Assembly (NCBI GenBank): GCA_002682945.1
Contig: NYSL01000026.1
Location: 51,614 to 87,014, forward strand
Length of the DNA: 35,401 nucleotides
From: Cryomorphaceae bacterium
GTDB taxonomy: Bacteria; Bacteroidota; Bacteroidia; Flavobacteriales; Schleiferiaceae
Direction of reading: 5' to 3'
Shown here: in pieces, positions 1 through 7,871 of the stretch
How the letters are laid out: each line of letters starts with the position of its first letter
Numbering within the stretch: position 1 is the first letter of the stretch
The notes under the pieces: generated by a model
Told to the model about the DNA's origin: nothing
Databases searched by the model: none
Seen by the model: the letters and a program-made list of their open reading frames with translations, nothing else
Program-made: the position numbers and the translations under genes

Positions 1-144
1 AATTTAGAAGCAATTTTTGGGAAACGAAAATGGTTAACTTCTGAAGAGAAAATTCAAGCTTCTTTGAACGCAGAATCTAAAAAAAAAGTAATACCACAAA
101 AGAAAAAATCACCATCAAAACCAAACGGTGATAAGGAGTCCTAA
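1..144 (+). CDS. ftsH: ATP-dependent zinc metalloprotease FtsH, C-terminal end (partial)
   Basis: Only the last 47 residues are present; the 5' part lies outside the window. Frame 1 opens with NLEAIFGKRKW and ends in a lysine-rich tail before TAA at 142-144. The L-x-x-IFGKR-x-W motif followed by a charged tail is how Bacteroidota FtsH proteins end, just after the peptidase domain. FtsH is a membrane-bound AAA+ protease that degrades membrane and short-lived cytosolic proteins. The order ftsH, LUD protein, cdsA, psd that follows is common in Bacteroidota and supports the call. None of the AAA or HExxH motifs can be seen here, so the identification rests on the tail and the gene order. Confidence 0.8.
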   Translation, partial: NLEAIFGKRKWLTSEEKIQASLNAESKKKVIPQKKKSPSKPNGDKES

Positions 145-208
145 TTCTTTTACAAGGAACTGCAATAAAACGAATTAGATTTACTAATTTTCAGGGTAAT
201 TCTTGACA

Positions 209-841
209 ATGGCTGGACTTTTTGGAAAATTCTTTTCAATATTAAGTGGTGCTCCCGAACACAGTGTTTCGGAGCCTAACGACTCCATTGCTCGATTTGT
301 TTCTGCTAATGATGACCCGGTAGATTTGACATTTGTAAAAAAGTTTACAGACGGGGGAGGTTATTTTGTGTATTGTGGAAATGAAGAAGAAATAATTGAA
401 CATTTAAAAGGAGCATCAGAAGAATTTGGAGAGACTCATTTTTTCATGCCCGAATCCAAATTAATTTTTTGGTTTCAGAAAGCTGGATTAACAGTTTCAC
501 GAGAGAATCCCCTAGATGCTAATGCGATGGCAACGACCTGCCATGCAGCGATTGCTCAAACAGGAGGAATTATGATATCTGATATACAAACAGCTGGACT
601 TAAATTTGCTCAGCTGCCTTCTATTCATTTGGTTTTTGCCAAAGTATCGCAGGTAGTTAAATCCCTTTCAGATGGGATGTCTGCGATAAATAAATCACAT
701 AGAGATCAAAGACCTAAAGCTATTATAACCTTAAAAGGCAAAATGGATGAAAGTGTGATGCAAGCAAAAGTTGATCCAAATAAAGATCGTCAAATTTATT
801 TTTTCTTAATGGAAGACCACCTTTTCACCAGTTTAAAATGA
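209..841 (+). CDS. LUD (LutC/YkgG-like) domain protein
   Basis: This encodes 210 residues counted from the ATG at 209; a TTG two codons upstream is less likely as the start. The protein looks like a single LUD domain, the fold of LutC/YkgG lactate-utilization proteins, with the pattern TTCHAAIAQTGGIMIS in the middle and VFAKVSQVV near residue 145. LutA and LutB partners are absent. In Bacteroidota this stand-alone version habitually sits between ftsH and cdsA. The next gene, cdsA, starts inside its stop codon (ATGA, 4-bp overlap), so the two are translationally coupled. Its biochemical role in this context is unknown; a lactate-oxidation role would be an extrapolation from the family name. 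Confidence 0.8.
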   Translation: MAGLFGKFFSILSGAPEHSVSEPNDSIARFVSANDDPVDLTFVKKFTDGGGYFVYCGNEEEIIEHLKGASEEFGETHFFMPESKLIFWFQKAGLTVSRENPLDANAMATTCHAAIAQTGGIMISDIQTAGLKFAQLPSIHLVFAKVSQVVKSLSDGMSAINKSHRDQRPKAIITLKGKMDESVMQAKVDPNKDRQIYFFLMEDHLFTSLK

Positions 842-1491
842 TTCAAAGATTATTTTGGGGAATCATGTATGGTCTTGCCATATTTTGGATTTGTAATGCT
901 CAAAACTGGTCACCCTACCTACTTTTCATTCCATTGTTACTTGTCTGTGTCGAATTTATCAAGATGGAAAAATTAAAGGTTTGGGAAAAAATATTTGGAA
1001 TCATATATGTGAGCTATGCTAGTTACTCAACCTGGTCAATATCTTATTATTCAAATACTGATAATTTATCGATTTTATTTATAATTTTTGGCTTAATATG
1101 GATAAGTGATTCTATGGCTTTTTTCGGTGGGAAACTTTTTGGGAAAAACCCACTAGCGCGCTCCATTTCTCCAAATAAGACAATAGAAGGAGCAGTTATT
1201 GGCTTTATTTGTACTCTACTAATAGGTTGTTTTTCTCTAAACATGATAGATCCGATATCGGAATTTAAGTCAATAAATTCATGGCAAAGAATATCATGGG
1301 CATTGCCTTTGACAATTTCCATTTCAGCCCCTTTGGGAGATCTAATAGGTTCTAAATTCAAACGAATGGCAGGTGTAAAAGACTCCGACACGTTCTTACC
1401 AGGTCATGGTGGAGCATTAGACCGTTTTGATAGCTTTTTACTATCTGTAATCTTGGTTCAAGTTTTTCAATCTTATATATTAATATCATGA
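838..1491 (+). CDS. cdsA: Phosphatidate cytidylyltransferase (CDP-diacylglycerol synthase)
   Basis: CdsA is an inner-membrane enzyme that makes CDP-diacylglycerol from phosphatidic acid and CTP, the branch point for phosphatidylethanolamine and other phospholipids. The C-terminal CDS signature is intact at about residues 172-195: SKFKRMAGVKDSDTFLPGHG, then GALDR. An upstream conserved block, SDSMAFFGGKLFGKN, lies near residues 90-104. Several hydrophobic segments span the protein. At 217 residues it is clearly shorter than the roughly 265-285 typical of the family, and the loss is in the N-terminal membrane region. It overlaps the genes on both sides by 4 bp (ATGA), so the LUD gene, cdsA and psd appear coupled. 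Only the serine-linked psd step of the pathway is visible nearby. Confidence 0.92.
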   Translation: MIQRLFWGIMYGLAIFWICNAQNWSPYLLFIPLLLVCVEFIKMEKLKVWEKIFGIIYVSYASYSTWSISYYSNTDNLSILFIIFGLIWISDSMAFFGGKLFGKNPLARSISPNKTIEGAVIGFICTLLIGCFSLNMIDPISEFKSINSWQRISWALPLTISISAPLGDLIGSKFKRMAGVKDSDTFLPGHGGALDRFDSFLLSVILVQVFQSYILIS

Positions 1492-2156
1492 TCCACCGCG
1501 AAGGCAGAAAACCCTTATTTATTGCACTAATTTTACTCACTCTTTTGTATTTTATAATTCAAAAATTACATTTTTCTGAATGGGTAAATCAATTTTATCT
1601 GGGCCTTGCAATAGTTCTTTATTTTTTGGTCTTACAATTTTTTCGAAACCCTAAAAGAAGTACAACCTCTAATTTTAATGAAATTATAGCACCTGCAGAT
1701 GGCAAAATTGTAATTATTGAAGAATGTATTGAGCATGAATATCTAAAAGATAAACGGATGTTGATATCCATATTTATGTCTCCTTTCAATGTTCATGTGA
1801 ATAGGGCTCCAATATCTGGAAAAGTAGTCTATACCAATTATCATCCAGGGAAATACTTAGTTGCATGGAATCCAAAGTCATCATTACTAAATGAAAGAAC
1901 TTCTGTGGTAATGGAAAATAAAATTACGGGTCCTGTATTATTCCGTCAGATTGCAGGCGCAGTTGCAAGAAGAATAGCCATTTATTGCAAACCAAATCAG
2001 CAATTACAAGCTGGGGAAGAATTTGGCTTCATACGATTTGGTTCAAGAATGGATATTTTTTTACCCTTGAATTCTGAAATAATGGTAAAAATTGGTGATA
2101 AACCTATAGGAGGGGAAACGGTTATTGCACGAGTTTTAACGGACTCAGATGCTTAA
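1488..2156 (+). CDS. psd: Phosphatidylserine decarboxylase family proenzyme
   Basis: This 222-residue protein is the short, archaeal-type/PSD-A form found in Bacteroidota. It converts phosphatidylserine to phosphatidylethanolamine at the inner membrane. Two hydrophobic segments occur in residues 10-52. The conserved block FMSPFNVHVNRAPISG is at about 97-111. The self-cleavage site is the Gly185-Ser186 pair in FIRFGSRMDIF; Ser186 would become the pyruvoyl cofactor, leaving a small alpha chain of about 37 residues. The start overlaps the cdsA stop by 4 bp. The 3' end overlaps the end of convergent cmk by 12 bp, so there is no room for a dedicated terminator between them. Confidence 0.93.
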   Translation: MIHREGRKPLFIALILLTLLYFIIQKLHFSEWVNQFYLGLAIVLYFLVLQFFRNPKRSTTSNFNEIIAPADGKIVIIEECIEHEYLKDKRMLISIFMSPFNVHVNRAPISGKVVYTNYHPGKYLVAWNPKSSLLNERTSVVMENKITGPVLFRQIAGAVARRIAIYCKPNQQLQAGEEFGFIRFGSRMDIFLPLNSEIMVKIGDKPIGGETVIARVLTDSDA

Positions 2157-2828
2157 CCTTTGATTAACCAACTTGGAAACGAAATCAAAAACCTGATCTG
2201 GCGTTTGATTCGAGTTATCTATGATAATAGCATCCCTAGCTTTTATTAGAGGAGAATTTTTTCTAGACTCATCATCACTATCTCTTTGAATCAAATTTGC
2301 TCTAACTTGATTAATTGTGACATTAACATCGCCATTAGATCTTAAATCCTTAAGCCTTCTTTTGGCTCGAATATCAGCATCTGCCTTCATAAATAATTTT
2401 AAATCTGCATCGGGGAAAACTTTAGTCCCGATATCACGTCCATCCATGACAATATTTTTACCATGTGCCATTTTCTGTTGCTGTGATACCAACTGAGACC
2501 TAACAAAAGGCAAACTTGAAATTTTTGATACTATTGAATTTACCTCCATTGTTCTTATGTCTAATTCTACTAATTCCCCATTTAGTATTGAAAGATTGTT
2601 ACCATCCAAATCCTGATCAAATGCAAAATTCATGACAGGTAATCTCTTTTTGATTAGTTCTTCATTAAGTTCATTATTGTCGTTCACCCATCCCTCTCTC
2701 AGGACCGTTAAAGCTACCATACGGTACATTGCCCCAGAATCAACATATAAAAAACCAAAATGAATAGCAAGCATTTTCGCTAATGAACTTTTACCTGTAG
2801 ATGAGTAACCATCAATTGCAATAATCAT
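2145..2828 (-). CDS. cmk: (d)CMP kinase (cytidylate kinase)
   Basis: This is a 227-residue P-loop kinase that phosphorylates CMP and dCMP with ATP in pyrimidine nucleotide recycling. It begins with MIIAIDGYSSTGKSS, the Walker A loop typical of Cmk. Further conserved elements are YVDSGAMYR near residue 28, VMDGRDIGTKVFPDADLKLF in the middle, and RDSDDESRKNSPL near residue 185, which is the lid/NMP-binding region. It is the last gene of a minus-strand operon and starts 2 bp after the porQ stop. The porQ-cmk pair recurs in Bacteroidota. Length and motifs are normal. Confidence 0.95.
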   Translation of the reverse strand: MIIAIDGYSSTGKSSLAKMLAIHFGFLYVDSGAMYRMVALTVLREGWVNDNNELNEELIKKRLPVMNFAFDQDLDGNNLSILNGELVELDIRTMEVNSIVSKISSLPFVRSQLVSQQQKMAHGKNIVMDGRDIGTKVFPDADLKLFMKADADIRAKRRLKDLRSNGDVNVTINQVRANLIQRDSDDESRKNSPLIKARDAIIIDNSNQTPDQVFDFVSKLVNQRLSI

Positions 2829-2830
2829 AA

Positions 2831-3922
2831 TTAAAAGGACCTTATTAAAGAAAATTGATTAACCCTACCTGCTACGTTATATAACGAACTTCCATATTGG
2901 AATTCCATTTTCCCTGCTTTAAACGTGACACCGCTACTTAGACCAGCACTAACTCTTCTTGAGGTCATTCGATTCTCCATTTGCCTACGAAAATCATAAC
3001 CCAATTGTAAAAACAACCTTCCTCCCAATTGGGCTTCAACACCGCAGGATATGTGTCTAAAAAAATTATTATACCATGGAAGTTTTTCGTAAGACGTGGT
3101 TCCTGATAATGGGTCAATAACCATCAACTGCGGATCCAAATATTGTAAATTCCAATTTTGGATATTCTCATAGGTGATATTTAAACGAAATGGAGCATGT
3201 TGTAGTTTTTGACTAAAAGATATTTGAAAGTTCAAAGGCAATCTTTCTCGCTGAAGTGAGAAATATTCGAAATTTCTACCAACATTTCTCAGAACTAATG
3301 CAATTTGTTTTCTTGATGAGTCTGTTGACCATAGCATTCCAAAATCGGCTGCTATTGCCTGAGAAGTAAAGACACCGTAAGAAATAATTGGCAATTTTGC
3401 TCCAAAACCCAGAGATAGTTTACCGTAATCTAGAGAAAATGCGAACCGAGGAGTTACCTCCCTCGCATAAAACAGACCTAATAAATTTCCATTGACATCT
3501 CTTTGTTCAAGTTGACCGCTGCTTAAGAAATCCACACCCAAAGAGAGAAAAATTCTATTCGGGGTGAAAACTAAACCTCCCCTTTGCGCATTTAATGCCT
3601 TTTTTCGTTTGGAGGATTTATTTTTAAATAAATTACCTGGAAACCCTATTGTCAATGATCCTTGGTGAATTCCCCCAATTCTATTTTGAGAAGTGATTGA
3701 CCATTGGTTAATATGAGATGAATTCAAACATGCAGGATTTAAAGCAGAAAAAGAAATGTCTGCAGGATGAGCCGCAGCATTTGAACCTAATGCTAATAAT
3801 CGAGCAGATCCAAAACTCTCAAGAGTTGAAAAAGACGAGCTAACAGCTAGCTGACAAAATATCGGACCAGAAAAAGATAAAACTAATAAAAGAGCTATTA
3901 AATATTTTTGCACCCATTTCAT
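2831..3922 (-). CDS. porQ: Type IX secretion system protein PorQ
   Basis: This 363-residue protein has an N-terminal signal peptide (about residues 1-23, cleaved near the end of SGPIFCQ) followed by a beta-strand-rich region. The PorQ-like hallmark is the N-terminal stretch with SFSTLESFGSARLLALGSNA and then SFSALNPACL. In the type IX secretion system, PorQ is an outer-membrane barrel-like protein needed for attaching or secreting C-terminally tagged cargo. It lies between lon and cmk with gaps of 9 and 2 bp, and the porQ-cmk pairing is a familiar Bacteroidota arrangement that supports the call. An alternative would be a related PorV/PorP-like barrel, which I consider less likely. Confidence 0.8.
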   Translation of the reverse strand: MKWVQKYLIALLLVLSFSGPIFCQLAVSSSFSTLESFGSARLLALGSNAAAHPADISFSALNPACLNSSHINQWSITSQNRIGGIHQGSLTIGFPGNLFKNKSSKRKKALNAQRGGLVFTPNRIFLSLGVDFLSSGQLEQRDVNGNLLGLFYAREVTPRFAFSLDYGKLSLGFGAKLPIISYGVFTSQAIAADFGMLWSTDSSRKQIALVLRNVGRNFEYFSLQRERLPLNFQISFSQKLQHAPFRLNITYENIQNWNLQYLDPQLMVIDPLSGTTSYEKLPWYNNFFRHISCGVEAQLGGRLFLQLGYDFRRQMENRMTSRRVSAGLSSGVTFKAGKMEFQYGSSLYNVAGRVNQFSLIRSF

Positions 3923-3931
3923 AAGGACAAG

Positions 3932-6367
3932 TTAACTCTTGATAAGTAATTCCTTGGCGTTTTTGACTCTTTGAGATAGTAGTGCTTTATCTATTACTTC
4001 ATTCATTTCATTGACATAATTGAAATTCATTCCATTTAAATACTTTGAGGGTATGTCATGTACGTCTTTTTTATTCCCCTCAGATAATATTATGTTTTTT
4101 ATCCCCGAACGCTTTGCGGCAAGTATTTTTTCGCGAATACCACCAACAGGTAAAACCTTACCTCTCAGTGTTATCTCACCGCTAAGAGCGAGTTTATTTA
4201 TCACTTTCTTTTGAGTGAATAAAGATATTAATGCAGTTAACAAGGCAATTCCTGCTGATGGGCCATCCTTTGGAATCGCACCTTCTGGAACATGGATATG
4301 TACATCATATTTTGTGAATAAATTATTATTCAAATTATATTTAAGTGAGTTTCCTTTCAAGTATGCTAAAGCAATTGAGGCAGACTCTTTCATAACATCT
4401 CCCAAATTACCTGTAATATTCAATTTCCCTGCGCCCGGAGAAATACTGGATTCAATAAATAAAATATCACCGCCCACCGGAGTCCATGCCAAGCCAGTAA
4501 CAACTCCTGCTATCTCATTCCCTTGGTAAATATCTCTATCAAACTTGGGTGTTCCAAGTATCTCTTTGATTGATGACGATGAGATTTGGGTTGGGAATTG
4601 GTTTTTTTCTGCTTTTGCCAAGGCTGCTTTTCTAGCCATCTTACCAAGTTCACGATTCAAATTCCTCACCCCTGACTCACGAGTATATTTGTCAATTAGA
4701 TCAATCATTTGAGGCTTCGCGATTTTCACCGAATCCTTAGGTATTCCATGATCACTGAGCTGTTTTGGCAACAAGTACTTTTTGCCAATTTGTTCTTTTT
4801 CCTCCAAAGTATACCCATTAACTTCTATAAGCTCCATTCTATCTCTTAAAGCAGGCTGGACTGATGAAATATTGTTTGCAGTTGCAATAAATAGAACCTT
4901 AGATAAATCATATCCCATTTCCAGGTAATTATCATAAAAGGTTTTATTTTGCTCTGGATCCAGCACTTCCAAAAGAGCGCTCGACGGATCACCCTGAGCA
5001 CCATAACTCAATTTGTCAATTTCATCTAAAACAAAAACAGGATTTGAGGACTTTGCCTTTTTTATTAATTGAAGTATGCGCCCCGCCATTGCACCGATGT
5101 ATGTCTTCCTATGTCCTCTAATTTCTGACTCATCTCTCAAGCCTCCTAAAGACATTCTTACATAATCTCTGCCTAATGCCTCTGCAATTGACTTACCTAA
5201 AGATGTTTTTCCAACTCCTGGAGGGCCGTGTAGGCATAGTATCGGACTCCGCATATCTCCCTTCAATTTCAAGACAGCCAAATGCTCAAGCAGTCTTTCT
5301 TTGACTTTTTCTAATCCGAAATGATCACGATCTAATATTCTTCTGGCCTTGGATAATCGAATTGGCTGAGTTGATAAATTATCCCATGGCAAATCCAAAA
5401 GAAATTCTAAATAATTTCTTTGAATCCCAAAGTCAGGAACCTGAGGGTTCATTCGCTGAAGACGCTGTAACTCTTTATCAAATTGCTGTCTTGCTTGTTC
5501 AGGCCAATCTATTTTGTCAGCCCGATCCTTCATTATTTGAAACTCCGCCTCATTACTTACTCCCCCCAACTCTTCTTGAATAGTCTTCATTTGCTGCTGA
5601 AGAAAATACTCTCTTTGCTGCTGATCAAATTCTGTACGCACTCGATTAGCAATATCATTTTTTACCTCGAGTAAATGTTTCTCATAACTGAGATGTTTTA
5701 GAACAGAATTCGTTCGCTTTTCAATATTATTTTCCTCTAAAATTGCCTGCTTTTTCTCAACATCAAGATTCATATTACTTGCAATAAAATGTATCAGAAA
5801 TGTATCAGACTCTATATTTTTCACAGCTATTTGAGCCTCAGTGGGGATATTAGGAGACTCCTGAATAATATCCATAGCCATTTCCCTTATATGCTGAACC
5901 AGAGCACGAAACTCAGTACTTTTTGGTGGTTCAACATCCTTCAAATATTCAACTTTTGCCTTGAGAAAGGGTTCATCACTAATTATTTCAACAATTTTAA
6001 ACCTTCTTTTTCCTTGAAGTATCGCAGTAATATTACCATCTGGCATCTTAAATGACTTTACCATTTGAACAAGCGTCCCAACTGCATGTAAATGTTCACC
6101 ATTAGGAGTTTCTGTGTCGGGGTTCTTTTGAGCTAATACCCCAAATAATTTTTTACCTTTTTGTGCACCCTGTACCAGCTTTATACTTTTATCCCTACCC
6201 GCGGTAATTGGAGATACCACTCCTGGAAATTGAACGGTATTTCTTAATGGGAGTATTGATATTTCCTCCTGTAAATCACTATCTGGTATGCTATTATCCT
6301 CCTCATTGGTAATCAAGGGAATAAAATCAGTTTCTTCTGAAAGAAGGGAGAATGAGGTTCTTTCCAT
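3932..6367 (-). CDS. lon: ATP-dependent protease Lon (La)
   Basis: This is a full-length 811-residue cytosolic AAA+ serine protease. The N-terminal substrate-binding domain (about 35-240) starts with ISILPLRNTVQFPGVVSP. Walker A is GPPGVGKT at 381-388, and Walker B ends in FVLDEID at about 445-451. The C-terminal protease domain has the catalytic Ser704 in PKDGPSAG and Lys747 in GGIREKILAAKRSG. Their 43-residue spacing equals that of the E. coli Ser679/Lys722 dyad. Lon degrades misfolded and regulatory proteins. It is the middle gene of the rpmE2 operon, 8 bp after the GlmU-like gene and 9 bp before porQ. Confidence 0.97.
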   Translation of the reverse strand: MERTSFSLLSEETDFIPLITNEEDNSIPDSDLQEEISILPLRNTVQFPGVVSPITAGRDKSIKLVQGAQKGKKLFGVLAQKNPDTETPNGEHLHAVGTLVQMVKSFKMPDGNITAILQGKRRFKIVEIISDEPFLKAKVEYLKDVEPPKSTEFRALVQHIREMAMDIIQESPNIPTEAQIAVKNIESDTFLIHFIASNMNLDVEKKQAILEENNIEKRTNSVLKHLSYEKHLLEVKNDIANRVRTEFDQQQREYFLQQQMKTIQEELGGVSNEAEFQIMKDRADKIDWPEQARQQFDKELQRLQRMNPQVPDFGIQRNYLEFLLDLPWDNLSTQPIRLSKARRILDRDHFGLEKVKERLLEHLAVLKLKGDMRSPILCLHGPPGVGKTSLGKSIAEALGRDYVRMSLGGLRDESEIRGHRKTYIGAMAGRILQLIKKAKSSNPVFVLDEIDKLSYGAQGDPSSALLEVLDPEQNKTFYDNYLEMGYDLSKVLFIATANNISSVQPALRDRMELIEVNGYTLEEKEQIGKKYLLPKQLSDHGIPKDSVKIAKPQMIDLIDKYTRESGVRNLNRELGKMARKAALAKAEKNQFPTQISSSSIKEILGTPKFDRDIYQGNEIAGVVTGLAWTPVGGDILFIESSISPGAGKLNITGNLGDVMKESASIALAYLKGNSLKYNLNNNLFTKYDVHIHVPEGAIPKDGPSAGIALLTALISLFTQKKVINKLALSGEITLRGKVLPVGGIREKILAAKRSGIKNIILSEGNKKDVHDIPSKYLNGMNFNYVNEMNEVIDKALLSQRVKNAKELLIKS

Positions 6368-6375
6368 ATTAATAA

Positions 6376-7527
6376 TTAGGCAAGACCCGTGCCACCGCGA
6401 AATTCTGTGGTGGAATAAAAAATAGCTGACAAGATGTCGCTTTCTGTTTGATCATATTCCATATTTCTTCTGGACATAACCTTTTTTGCAGTTAAATGGG
6501 CCTTTTCAAGTGAATACTCCTTCAGCCCTTGCGGCCCTCCCCATGAAAAGTCCGGTAAAAAATTACGAGGAAAGCCTGACCCAAAAACATTACATGAAAC
6601 GCCTACCACAGTGCCTGAATTAAACGAAGTGTTAATTGCGCATTTACTATGATCCGCCATGACTAGTCCACAAAACTGAAGTCTAGTATGATCAAAACTC
6701 CGAGATAGGTATGAAAATAACTTAATTTCATCATAGTTATTTTTCAAGTTAGAGTTACTCGATCCCGCTCCAATATTACACCACTGTCCCAAGACAGCAT
6801 TACCCATGAATCCATCGTGGGCTTTATTGGAAAACCCCCAAACCACTGAATTATTTATTTCTCCTCCAACCTTAGAGTGAGGACCTATAGTTGTGGCACC
6901 ATATATTTTGGTTCCTAGCTTCAATGTACTAGAGTTCCCCAGAGAGAAACCCCCATGGATCATTGAACCTGGCATAATTTTAGAGCTCTCTGCTAAATAA
7001 ATAGATCCTTCCTCTGAATTTAAGATAGAAGCCTTGACATCAACTCCCTTTTCCAAAAATATCCTTTCCCCAAAAACCTGATTCGATGGGGGTATTGGCT
7101 CAGATTTACGACCCGCAGTCAATAAATCAAAATCAAATTCTAATTGTTTTTTGTTCCATGAAAAAATATTCTCAGGTCGTTTCACCAAAAGATATTCTCC
7201 CAAGTAGGCTATTCTTTTTTTACCATTTCTGTGAGCTAACCAATCTTCTCCAGAAACAAGCATTTCACCATCTTTTAAAGAATTTATTGCTTGTATTAAT
7301 TCATAACAAGGAAGCAACCCTCCTCTCAAATGAAGATCACCCTTTTTTTCCGGAAATTTGATTTTTAAATGATTTGCAGTTGAAAATGAAAAATTCTTTG
7401 ATTCAAGGATTTTCAACCATTTCTGTGAGATGGTTAATGTACCCACTCTCAGATCAGCAACTGGCCGAGTCCAAGTTAGAGGCTTTAATGTTTCGTATTC
7501 AGGCCCGTCGTGGAAAACTATGTCCAT
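6376..7527 (-). CDS. GlmU-like putative sugar nucleotidyltransferase with left-handed beta-helix
   Basis: This 383-residue protein matches the Bacteroidota GlmU-family proteins that are normally encoded next to type B L31. The N-terminal part begins MDIVFHDGPEYETLKPLTWT, then RPVADLRVG, which is characteristic. The C-terminal half (about 150-330) is rich in hexapeptide-type turns such as GSMIHGG, KIYGATTIGPHSKVGGEI and NIGAGSSNSNLKNN, as expected for a left-handed beta-helix acyltransferase. By analogy with GlmU it may join nucleotide transfer and acetylation on a sugar phosphate, but the substrate is unknown. The N-terminal domain lacks the classic glycine-rich pyrophosphorylase loop of true GlmU, so the transferase activity itself is uncertain. 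It is 14 bp downstream of rpmE2. Confidence 0.8.
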   Translation of the reverse strand: MDIVFHDGPEYETLKPLTWTRPVADLRVGTLTISQKWLKILESKNFSFSTANHLKIKFPEKKGDLHLRGGLLPCYELIQAINSLKDGEMLVSGEDWLAHRNGKKRIAYLGEYLLVKRPENIFSWNKKQLEFDFDLLTAGRKSEPIPPSNQVFGERIFLEKGVDVKASILNSEEGSIYLAESSKIMPGSMIHGGFSLGNSSTLKLGTKIYGATTIGPHSKVGGEINNSVVWGFSNKAHDGFMGNAVLGQWCNIGAGSSNSNLKNNYDEIKLFSYLSRSFDHTRLQFCGLVMADHSKCAINTSFNSGTVVGVSCNVFGSGFPRNFLPDFSWGGPQGLKEYSLEKAHLTAKKVMSRRNMEYDQTESDILSAIFYSTTEFRGGTGLA

Positions 7528-7541
7528 GAACCGAAATTAAG

Positions 7542-7796
7542 CTATTCCTTTGATAACTTACCGTAACGGCTGCGGAATTTATCAACTCTTCCTGCTGTAT
7601 CCAATAATTTCTGTTTTCCTGTGTAGTAAGGATGTGAATATGATGAGACTTCCATTTTTACTAAAGGATACTCTTTTCCATCAACTTTTATTGATTCTTT
7701 TGATGGGGCACAGCTCCTTATGACGGTAACATCGCCAGTACTCATATCTTTGAAAGCACATTCGCGGTAATTAGTTGGGTGAATTCCTTCTTTCAT
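7542..7796 (-). CDS. rpmE2: 50S ribosomal protein L31, type B
   Basis: This is an 84-residue type B L31, a small protein bridging the ribosomal subunits. The motif HPYYTGKQKLLDTAGRVDKF at about residues 55-74 is diagnostic, and the N-terminus MKEGIHPTNY also fits. The zinc-binding cysteines of the C+ L31 type are absent, as expected for the type B form. It is the first gene of the minus-strand operon leading to lon, porQ and cmk. A -7 box lies about 58 bp upstream, leaving a leader of roughly 50 nt that contains two mutually exclusive short stems. Confidence 0.95.
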   Translation of the reverse strand: MKEGIHPTNYRECAFKDMSTGDVTVIRSCAPSKESIKVDGKEYPLVKMEVSSYSHPYYTGKQKLLDTAGRVDKFRSRYGKLSKE

Positions 7797-7817
7797 CGCT
7801 TTTAAATTTTTTTAATT

Positions 7818-7850
7818 AAATCGAGATTTTGCCCGATTTCCTTTAGCGGG
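7818..7850 (-). promoter_or_regulatory. Candidate structured leader of rpmE2
   Basis: The untranslated leader holds an inverted repeat AAATCG (7818-7823) / CGATTT (7834-7839) with a 10-nt loop. It also holds an overlapping short stem CGGG (7847-7850) / CCCG (7832-7835). The two cannot form at once. This could be a simple regulatory switch, since ribosomal protein leaders often carry such structure, but the stems are short and the idea is inference only. Confidence 0.25.
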
Positions 7851-7853
7851 ATG

Positions 7854-7861
7854 CAAAGATA
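7854..7861 (-). promoter_or_regulatory. -7 promoter box for the rpmE2 operon (TATCTTTG)
   Basis: Read on the minus strand this is TATCTTTG, an exact match to the Bacteroidota -7 consensus TANNTTTG. A TTG (7878-7880 on the plus strand as CAA) lies 16 bp upstream and could serve as the -33 element. Transcription would start near 7850, giving a leader of about 50 nt before the rpmE2 start at 7796. Confidence 0.7.
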
Positions 7862-7871
7862 GTTAGATTAA

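Noticed and set aside
173-189. AATTAG/CTAATT hairpin with 5-nt loop between ftsH and the LUD gene
   Set aside because: The arms are only 6 bp and AT-rich, with no clean T-run after them; too weak to call a terminator or operator.
5362-6055. Plus-strand open frames inside lon (5362-5583, 5483-5674, 5789-6055)
   Set aside because: They lie antisense within the well-conserved lon coding region, have no promoter-like box, and show no recognisable protein features.
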